Below the pieces are notes generated by a model, which saw only the letters and a list, made by a program, of their open reading frames with translations, did not search any database and was not told the origin of the DNA. A stretch of DNA of 11,699 bases. It comes from Acidobacteriaceae bacterium (GTDB taxonomy: Bacteria > Acidobacteriota > Terriglobia > Terriglobales > Acidobacteriaceae). Position 1 is the first letter of the stretch. Each line of letters starts with the position of its first letter. The stretch spans positions 1-11,699 of the forward strand of contig JASHTU010000049.1 in assembly GCA_030040395.1 (NCBI GenBank), given 5' to 3'. Shown here in pieces: positions 7,113 to 11,699 of the stretch. A program made the position numbers and the translations under genes.

Positions 7113-7148
7113 AAAGCAAATTGGAAAACCCGTAAAAGCAAGTCGGAA
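7113..7148. repeat. Imperfect 14-bp direct repeat, 22-bp spacing
   Basis: AAAGCAAATTGGAA (7113-7126) and AAAGCAAGTCGGAA (7135-7148) match at 12 of 14 positions, with starts 22 bases apart, about two helical turns. Such spacing could suit a protein bound on one face of the DNA, but two A-rich copies may arise by chance. Confidence 0.35.
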
Positions 7149-7161
7149 TTGCGTTGCCGGC

Positions 7162-7293
7162 TCAGCGTTCAACGTCGTCGCTGAACAAATAGCCGTCCAA
7201 GGTTTCTTTGTCATCAGGTTCGACAAACCAGAGGTCTCGCCAGTTTTCGGGCCCGGTCTCCTGGCGGGATTCAAGCCAGATCAGCCGAACCAT
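7162..7293 (-). CDS. Doubtful 43-residue acidic peptide
   Basis: The frame reads MVRLIWLESRQETGPEN onward and ends in GYLFSDDVER. It is acidic and rich in Trp, with plausible codon use for the region. A longer form could start upstream (to 7440), but that part looks arbitrary. The ribosome site before the ATG is weak. I recognise no family. It points away from the small acidic gene at 7610, with about 316 bases between them. Confidence 0.25.
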   Translation of the reverse strand: MVRLIWLESRQETGPENWRDLWFVEPDDKETLDGYLFSDDVER

Positions 7294-7378
7294 GTCTTCT
7301 GCTTCAGGAGGGCGCAATGAATTAAAAGCAGGGGAGCACTGCATAGTTGCCTCCGGAGGGAGTTTTCTCGGGCGGGAT

Positions 7379-7393
7379 GTTTCTCCGAGAAAC
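7379..7393. repeat. 15-bp palindrome, possible operator
   Basis: GTTTCTC-C-GAGAAAC is a perfect inverted repeat with 7-bp arms around one central base. A further TTCTCGG at 7366-7372 can also pair with the right arm (CCGAGAA). It lies between two outward-facing small ORFs, the position expected of an operator, but no regulator is nearby. Confidence 0.4.
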
Positions 7394-7598
7394 ACAGAAC
7401 AGCACTTTCGCACTCTTTTTGGCAGTGATGGCGGATACATCAGGCGCCCTTCCGCGGTGGGCGCCGGGTTGTCGCGCGGATGTGCGGGGCCGAGCTGAAG
7501 GCGTCGGGCTGAGAACCGTGACGGGCATCACCGCATTGGCGAATCCAGAGGTGATCTGCTGGCTGTCACAGGATGGCGGCCCCGCTACGAACCCGCCC

Positions 7599-7606
7599 GG
7601 AGGTGA
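7599..7606 (+). promoter_or_regulatory. Strong Shine-Dalgarno site of the small acidic gene
   Basis: GGAGGTGA lies three bases before the ATG at 7610 and is the best ribosome binding site seen in the window. It is the main reason to accept the short gene that follows. Confidence 0.75.
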
Positions 7607-7609
7607 ACT

Positions 7610-7822
7610 ATGTTGAACGTCATGGAAGCGGTCCCGGCTTCCCTTCCGCAGGCCCAGGAAAAACCAACCGTGACCTCGTATGACTCCAGCGCCGAATGCA
7701 GCCTCGTTCACTGGCTGGAGCTCCACGTCCTAGTTGACCGGGAATATCTGCCCCCCGACTTCGAATACGGGCTCGAGTGGGAAGAAGCAACTGAGGAATT
7801 CGCGCTCAGCGCGGACTCCTAA
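7610..7822 (+). CDS. Small acidic hypothetical protein
   Basis: This 70-residue protein of unknown family is strongly acidic: about 15 Asp/Glu against two Lys/Arg. The second half (HWLELHVLVDREYLPPDF, then an EWEEATEEFA stretch) could form strand and helix elements. It has no signal peptide or membrane segment and a single Cys (about residue 30). The start at 7610 is chosen for the strong ribosome site; a second in-frame ATG lies at 7622. Its stop overlaps the SDR stop tail to tail by three bases. The acidity would suit a protein or nucleic-acid mimic or an antitoxin-like role, but nothing else supports that. It is probably a real gene. Confidence 0.6.
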   Translation: MLNVMEAVPASLPQAQEKPTVTSYDSSAECSLVHWLELHVLVDREYLPPDFEYGLEWEEATEEFALSADS

Positions 7823-8694
7823 AAGTGAAATCCTCCGCCGCAGATGAGCACTTCCCCGGTTACGTAATCTGAAAGCGGCGAGCAGAAGAACAACACCGCG
7901 CCGGCGGCCTCCTCGGGCGTGCCCAGGCGGCCGAGCGGGCATGCGTTCTTCACGGACTCCAGCATGCTCGGCTGGACCCCTAGGCGAATCTGCCGCCCGT
8001 GCATTTCCATGCTCGCGCCTTCGGCGGTCAGGGGCTGAACCAACCGCGTCTCAATCAGTCCGAAGCCCACCGCGTTGACGTTGACGTTATAACGGCCCCA
8101 TTCTTTTGCCAGGGTCTTGGTCAAGCCGATAACCCCCGCCTTTCCCGACGAATAGCCGGCCTGTCCGGGGTTGCCGTCGGTGCCGGCGATGGAGGTGATA
8201 TTCACCACTTTCCGCATCACCCGTTGACCGGCCGCCATCTCTGTTTTCGCCGACTCCCGGATATACGTCGAAGCCGCGCGGAGCAAGCGGAACGGGGTCA
8301 CGAGGTGAATCTCCAGCATGGCCTGAAACTGTTCGTCCGTCGTCTTCTGGATCACATTGTCCCAGCTATAACCGGCGTTATTCACCACGATGTCAATGGA
8401 TCCGAATGCATCCAGCGCGGCGTCGATAACTCGCTGAGGAATGGAGGGATCGGTAAGGTCGCCTTGGACGTAGTGCACGCGGTCCGGGTCGGGGTAATCG
8501 GCTCGCGAATCGCGCAACATCTTTTCATCCAGGTCGTTCACCAACACGCACGCGCCTGCCGCGGCCAGCCGCTTGGCGATGGCCTTGCCGATGCCCCGTC
8601 CGGCCCCGGTGACGATGGCGGTCTTGCCTTCCAGCGTGAAAGGCGCCTGAACTCCGCGTGCGGATTCGCTTTCGAGAGTGCTCGTTTCTGTCAT
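7819..8694 (-). CDS. Short-chain dehydrogenase/reductase (FabG-like SDR)
   Basis: This 291-residue classical SDR is an NAD(P)(H)-dependent oxidoreductase, probably cytosolic. The cofactor motif TGAGRGIG is at 29-36, with Asp54 at the end of the second strand, which usually favours NAD(H). NNAG is at 105-108, the catalytic Ser is S168 in NITSIAG, and Y181/K185 form YSSGK. The helix-4 Asn of the catalytic tetrad is replaced by His130 (EIHLVTPF). The protein carries about 20 extra N-terminal residues and a longer segment near 150-160 than typical FabG. The start is supported by AGGAA before the ATG. It lies downstream of malate synthase on the same strand, behind a 349-base spacer. Its substrate (3-oxoacyl thioester, hydroxy acid or sugar) cannot be told. 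Confidence 0.9.
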   Translation of the reverse strand: MTETSTLESESARGVQAPFTLEGKTAIVTGAGRGIGKAIAKRLAAAGACVLVNDLDEKMLRDSRADYPDPDRVHYVQGDLTDPSIPQRVIDAALDAFGSIDIVVNNAGYSWDNVIQKTTDEQFQAMLEIHLVTPFRLLRAASTYIRESAKTEMAAGQRVMRKVVNITSIAGTDGNPGQAGYSSGKAGVIGLTKTLAKEWGRYNVNVNAVGFGLIETRLVQPLTAEGASMEMHGRQIRLGVQPSMLESVKNACPLGRLGTPEEAAGAVLFFCSPLSDYVTGEVLICGGGFHF

Positions 8695-8717
8695 ATTGTT
8701 CCTGCCTCAAGGCAATG

Positions 8718-8760
8718 AAAAAACCCTGCAGCGCAGCATATCACAGAATGCTGCATTGCA
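8718..8760 (-). terminator. Terminator-like hairpin 24 bases before the SDR start codon
   Basis: On the minus strand, 13-base arms (8760-8748 and 8739-8727) pair with one A/C mismatch and one G-U wobble around an eight-base loop. They are followed by GGG and then six T (8723-8718), the layout of an intrinsic terminator. Because it precedes the SDR ribosome site, it could act as an attenuator, or block read-through from the glyoxylate genes. The arms also form an inverted repeat that could be an operator. Confidence 0.5.
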
Positions 8761-8805
8761 ACATCCACCGAACGTCATTCCCGCCTCCGGGGATGACGCG
8801 CAACA

Positions 8806-8834
8806 GCCGGCGGCCCGCAAACAATCCGCCTGGC
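8806..8834. repeat. GC-rich stem with one bulged base
   Basis: GCCGGCGG (8806-8813) pairs with CCGCCTGGC (8826-8834), leaving one T unpaired and a 12-base loop. In DNA this GC-rich, such a stem may be chance; it is noted because it is one of four in the spacer. Confidence 0.3.
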
Positions 8835-8853
8835 GGCCCCACCCCGAGTATTG

Positions 8854-8888
8854 CCCGGCGCACGTAATGCTTGATGCGTGCAGCCGGG
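8854..8888. repeat. 11-bp hairpin with one bulged base
   Basis: CCCGGCGCACG (8854-8864) pairs with CGTGCAGCCGGG (8877-8888) except for one bulged A, around a 12-base loop. No T-run follows on either strand, so it is not a standard terminator. It could be a structured part of a leader RNA or a protein site. Confidence 0.4.
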
Positions 8889-8989
8889 AAAGCGGAATCC
8901 TGCGCAGGGAGGGCTTCGCGGAGTTGGCGCCCTGGATGCTTTAAAACAGCTTTGCTTCACGCTCGTTGCGATTTTCACCGCGCGCGCAG

Positions 8990-9021
8990 GCATGGCGGCG
9001 CCCTATTGGACGCCGCCATGC
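8990..9021 (-). terminator. Perfect 11-bp hairpin after malate synthase
   Basis: GCATGGCGGCG (8990-9000) and CGCCGCCATGC (9011-9021) are exact inverted copies around a 10-base loop, starting 22 bases past the malate synthase stop. The stem is long and GC-rich. No T-run follows in the minus direction, so it may protect the mRNA 3' end or act as a weak or factor-assisted terminator. Confidence 0.5.
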
Positions 9022-9043
9022 AAATGATTGATCGGATTGCCGC

Positions 9044-10633
9044 TTACGCGAGGTCCGCGTAGGCGGATGTGGTGAGGAACTCCTGGAATTCTCCGGCACA
9101 GAGGTCTTTGAGGATTTCCTCTGCGCGATCGAACCGCGATTGCCGGTAAGCCCCCGGGCCGATCAATTGCTTCACCTCTTTGAGGATTTCTCCCAGAATC
9201 TGCTCGCAAAGTTCCTGCGTGATGGCGCGACCGTCTTCCATGCGAACGCCAAAGCGGGTCCATTGCCACAGCTGAGCGCGGCAGATTTCCGCGGTCGCCG
9301 TGTCTTCCATGAGATGATACACGGGAATCCATCCGTTGCCACGCAGCCAGGACTCGATGTATGCGAGCGCCACGTCGATATTACGCCGCAGACAGGCCTC
9401 GGTGACGCGCCCCCGCGGCGTCTCCAGCAGATCCTGCGCAGCGACGCGGGACCGCTTTTCGGCGGGCATGCCGATCTGATTCGGCCCTTTCATATACTTA
9501 TCGAAGATTCCGCGCGCCACCGGAACCAGGGCTGGGTGGGCCACCCACGCGCCGTCGTGTCCGGCTTGCACTTCGCGCAGCTTGTCCTCGCGCACCCGCT
9601 CCATCGCAGTTTGGTTCTCCTGCAAGTCGATGCGGATGGGGGTCTGGGCCGCCATCCCGCCCATGGCGTGGATTTCCCGTTTGTGGCAGGTGTGAATCAA
9701 AAGTTCCGCATAGGAGCGAAGAAACGGTTGGTCCATGGTGACGTCGCCGCGCTGCGGCACGAGATACTGCGGATGGTTCCTGAACTTCTTGATGAAGCTG
9801 AAAATGTAGTCCCACGACCCGCAGCTTAGTCCCGCGGAGTGGTCGCGCAGCTCATGCAGAATCTCGTCCATCTCGAAAGCTGCGGGGATGGTCTCAATCA
9901 GCACCGTAGCTCGAATCGTGCCCCGGGGAATTCCAGCATACTCCTGGGCGAACAGGAAGACTTCGTTCCACAGGCGGGCCTCGAGATGGCTCTCCAATTT
10001 CGGCAGATAGAAATACGGCGCCGAGCCGCGGTTGAGCAGGATGCGAAAGTTGTGAAAGAAATAGAGGCCAAAATCGAACAACGAGGCCGACATGGGCGCA
10101 CCGGAGCGAGGAAAGTGCTTCTCGACCATGTGCCACCCCCGCGGTCTTACAAAGAGCACGGCCGGATGCGGCCCCAGTTCGAACGGCCGGCCCTCGTTGC
10201 TGCAATAGCGAAGGGTGCGGCGGTTGGCGTCGCGCAGGCTTCGCTGGCCCTCGATGCAATTGCTCCAGGTAGGCGCATTGGCGTCTTCAAAGTCCGCCAC
10301 GAACACATTCGCGCCGGAGTTGAGTGCGTTGACGATCGTCTTTCTGTCCGTGGGTCCGGTGATCTCCACGCGGCGATCGAGCAGCTCCGGGGGAATGGGG
10401 GCCACGCCCCAGCGCGACTCGCGGATGTGCTGGGTCTGGGGAAGGAACGTAGGCAAAACTCCCCGGTCGAACTGCTCCTGGCGCCGCTCGCGGGCGCGCA
10501 TCAGATGCGTGCGCCACGCCTCAAAGCGGCTGTCGAGCGCGCGCAAGAATTCGACTGCGTCCGGTGTAAGGATCTCGCGCTCGGCATCGCAAGAGAATGC
10601 GGCCATTTCCGGCGTCTCGACGGCGGTGGTCAT
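9044..10633 (-). CDS. aceB: Malate synthase A
   Basis: This 529-residue protein is the normal length for malate synthase A, which condenses glyoxylate with acetyl-CoA to give malate in the glyoxylate shunt. Key residues run in step with the E. coli enzyme, three positions earlier: R163 in RPRGWHM (Arg166, catalytic), E247 in ETIPAAFEMDEI and D275 in GSWDYIFS (magnesium ligands Glu250 and Asp278), and D444 in LMEDTATAE (the catalytic base Asp447). The core holds GANVFVADFEDA and MGGMAAQTPI, both typical of the family. The start is supported by an AGGA site five bases upstream. It lies 60 bases downstream of isocitrate lyase on the same strand, so the two are likely cotranscribed. No missing residue or frame break is seen. 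Confidence 0.97.
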   Translation of the reverse strand: MTTAVETPEMAAFSCDAEREILTPDAVEFLRALDSRFEAWRTHLMRARERRQEQFDRGVLPTFLPQTQHIRESRWGVAPIPPELLDRRVEITGPTDRKTIVNALNSGANVFVADFEDANAPTWSNCIEGQRSLRDANRRTLRYCSNEGRPFELGPHPAVLFVRPRGWHMVEKHFPRSGAPMSASLFDFGLYFFHNFRILLNRGSAPYFYLPKLESHLEARLWNEVFLFAQEYAGIPRGTIRATVLIETIPAAFEMDEILHELRDHSAGLSCGSWDYIFSFIKKFRNHPQYLVPQRGDVTMDQPFLRSYAELLIHTCHKREIHAMGGMAAQTPIRIDLQENQTAMERVREDKLREVQAGHDGAWVAHPALVPVARGIFDKYMKGPNQIGMPAEKRSRVAAQDLLETPRGRVTEACLRRNIDVALAYIESWLRGNGWIPVYHLMEDTATAEICRAQLWQWTRFGVRMEDGRAITQELCEQILGEILKEVKQLIGPGAYRQSRFDRAEEILKDLCAGEFQEFLTTSAYADLA

Positions 10634-10693
10634 ATGGTCCTCGTTTGCTCCTCGCTGGGCCCCTTTTTGAATGCCGCCTAACCTCAGTTCTTT

Positions 10694-11699
10694 CTAAGCC
10701 GAAGCTTCCAGCGGCGATTCCGGAACCTCATGGTCGAAAGGATCTTCGAACTGCTCCTCCTCGGTCGATCCGGGAAGAGCGCAAATCGAGGTCTTGCCCG
10801 ACGCGATGGTCGTCGCCACCTGGTCGAAATAGCCGGTTCCGACGAATCTCTGGTGCTTTACGGCCCCATAGCCGTGTTGCTGCGCGAGGTCGAATTCCCG
10901 CTCCTGCAATTGCGCATAGGCAAGCATCCCGGTTCGCGTGTACTCATGGGCAAGCTCGAACATCGAGAGATTCAGAGCGTGGAATCCCGCCAGGGTGACG
11001 AACTGGAAGCGATAGCCCATCTCCCCAAGCTGGTTCTGGAAGTCCGCAATCTCCCACTGGTTCAGCTTGCCGCGCCAGTAGAAAGACGGCGAGCAGTTGT
11101 AGGCCAGCAGCTTGCCGGGAAACCGCTCATGAATCGCGGCCGCAAATCGCTGCGCTTCGCCGACGTTGGGTTGGGAGGTTTCACACCAGATCATGTCGGC
11201 AAAAGGCGCGAACGCAAGCCCGCGTGCGATTGCTGCGTCCAGGCCGCCGCGGAATGTGAAGAACCCATCCACGGTTCGCTCGCCCGTGATGAAAGGCGCG
11301 TCGGCGGGATCGCAATCGCTGGTAATGAGCTGCGCCGCATCGGCATCCGTGCGCGCAATCAGTATTGTTGGCACATCGAGCACGTCGGCGGCCAGCCGCG
11401 CGGAAATCAGCTTCTGGATGGCTTCGCGGGTGGGCACGAGCACTTTGCCACCCATGTGGCCGCATTTTTTGGCTGAGGAAAGCTGGTCTTCAAAGTGGAC
11501 CGCGGCCGCGCCGGCTTCAATCATGCTCTTGGTGAGCTCGAAGGCGTTTAGCGTGCCCCCAAATCCAGCCTCGGCGTCCGCCACAATGGGAAGCATCCAG
11601 TCAACATAGGGCTGGCCTTCGGCGTGCGCCACCTGGTCGGCCCGCATCAGGGCATTGTTGATGGCGCGCACTACGCCGGGCACGCTGTTTACCGGGTAA
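10694..11699 (-). CDS. aceA: Isocitrate lyase, N-terminal part beyond the window
   Basis: The frame continues through the right edge; the residues before the GTG at 11683 (YPVNS) are normal family sequence, so that GTG is internal. Isocitrate lyase splits isocitrate into succinate and glyoxylate, the first step of the glyoxylate shunt. The catalytic loop KKCGHMGGK is present (Cys at 11462-11464), as are the magnesium-site region [10 protein letters not shown] and the active-site segment NCSPSFYW. In the last, Tyr replaces the Asn of the usual NCSPSFNW. The C-terminus follows the E. coli pattern (GSTEEEQF) and then adds an acidic tail of about 18 residues. About 335 residues are visible of an expected 420-440. 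It is probably the first gene of the aceA-aceB unit. Confidence 0.96.
   Translation of the reverse strand, partial: YPVNSVPGVVRAINNALMRADQVAHAEGQPYVDWMLPIVADAEAGFGGTLNAFELTKSMIEAGAAAVHFEDQLSSAKKCGHMGGKVLVPTREAIQKLISARLAADVLDVPTILIARTDADAAQLITSDCDPADAPFITGERTVDGFFTFRGGLDAAIARGLAFAPFADMIWCETSQPNVGEAQRFAAAIHERFPGKLLAYNCSPSFYWRGKLNQWEIADFQNQLGEMGYRFQFVTLAGFHALNLSMFELAHEYTRTGMLAYAQLQEREFDLAQQHGYGAVKHQRFVGTGYFDQVATTIASGKTSICALPGSTEEEQFEDPFDHEVPESPLEASA

Larger units (their letters stand above)
6902..7609. other. Largely non-coding region between the operon and a small gene
   Basis: About 700 bases lie between the cytochrome gene and the small gene at 7610. No reading frame has good domain content. 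The stretch holds a minus-direction terminator-like element at 6914-6950, an imperfect direct repeat at 7113-7148, a doubtful 43-codon minus ORF at 7162-7293 and a palindrome at 7379-7393. A plus-strand frame with an ATG at 7377 ends at 7616, inside the start of the next gene, but its product shows no recognisable features. No RNA family is recognised. Confidence 0.6.
8695..9043. other. Hairpin-rich spacer between malate synthase and SDR genes
   Basis: No convincing gene is seen in these 349 bases. In minus-strand order they hold a perfect 11-bp hairpin (9021-8990), a bulged 11-bp hairpin (8888-8854), an 8-bp bulged stem (8834-8806) and a terminator-like hairpin with a T-run (8760-8718). A promoter for the SDR should lie here, but no clear -35/-10 pair stands out. 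Confidence 0.6.

Noticed and set aside
7377..7616. Plus-strand frame of 79 codons ending inside the small acidic gene
   Set aside because: The nearest purine-rich site is too far from its ATG and the product has no domain pattern; the overlap with the next start is kept only as a remark.
8678..8944. Plus-strand 88-codon frame in the spacer
   Set aside because: It starts inside the SDR gene on the other strand and has no good ribosome site or recognisable content.
9140..10681. Plus-strand open frames of 229 and 280 codons
   Set aside because: They are antisense to malate synthase, which is complete with all catalytic residues.
1..11699. Mobile elements, CRISPR array, tRNA or rRNA
   Set aside because: I found no transposase or integrase motif, no regularly spaced repeats and no tRNA-like cloverleaf in the gene-free stretches.

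Overview
The window comes from a high-GC bacterial chromosome. Gene content and protein style suggest a soil Acidobacteriota of the Solibacter/Bryobacter type: a Tat-exported SelA-like PLP enzyme, a secreted PQQ dehydrogenase with a diheme cytochrome partner, an ACS-family sugar-acid transporter, and tight ATGA/GTGA gene junctions. This placement is inferred from recalled gene styles, not from a marker gene. I see no tRNA, rRNA, transposase, integrase or CRISPR array.

Layout. Positions 1-6901 hold seven plus-strand genes packed like an operon: a tandem RidA-fold protein cut by the left edge, a Tat-signal SelA/DgaE-like PLP enzyme, a short secreted protein that looks truncated, a PQQ-dependent dehydrogenase of the methanol/ethanol family, a NagB-type glucosamine-6-phosphate deaminase, an ACS-type MFS transporter, and a secreted diheme cytochrome c. 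Positions 6902-7609 hold little convincing coding sequence, but include a doubtful 43-codon minus-strand ORF, a palindrome and short repeats. A small acidic protein with an excellent ribosome binding site follows at 7610-7822. From 7819 to the right edge everything is on the minus strand: an SDR oxidoreductase, a 349-bp hairpin-rich spacer, malate synthase (aceB) and isocitrate lyase (aceA, cut by the right edge).

How the genes may work together. The plus-strand block joins oxidation outside the cytoplasm (PQQ dehydrogenase passing electrons to the cytochrome), ammonia-removing chemistry on amino-sugar-like substrates (DgaE-like lyase, NagB), a RidA-type partner for reactive enamine/imine intermediates, and an uptake system for sugar acids. 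A pathway that oxidises and deaminates amino sugars partly in the periplasm is the most interesting hypothesis here, but the substrate cannot be read from sequence. The minus-strand aceA-aceB pair is the complete glyoxylate shunt, which bypasses the two decarboxylation steps of the TCA cycle during growth on acetate or fatty acids. The SDR downstream of it may be expressed with it or separately; a terminator-like hairpin stands just in front of the SDR start codon.
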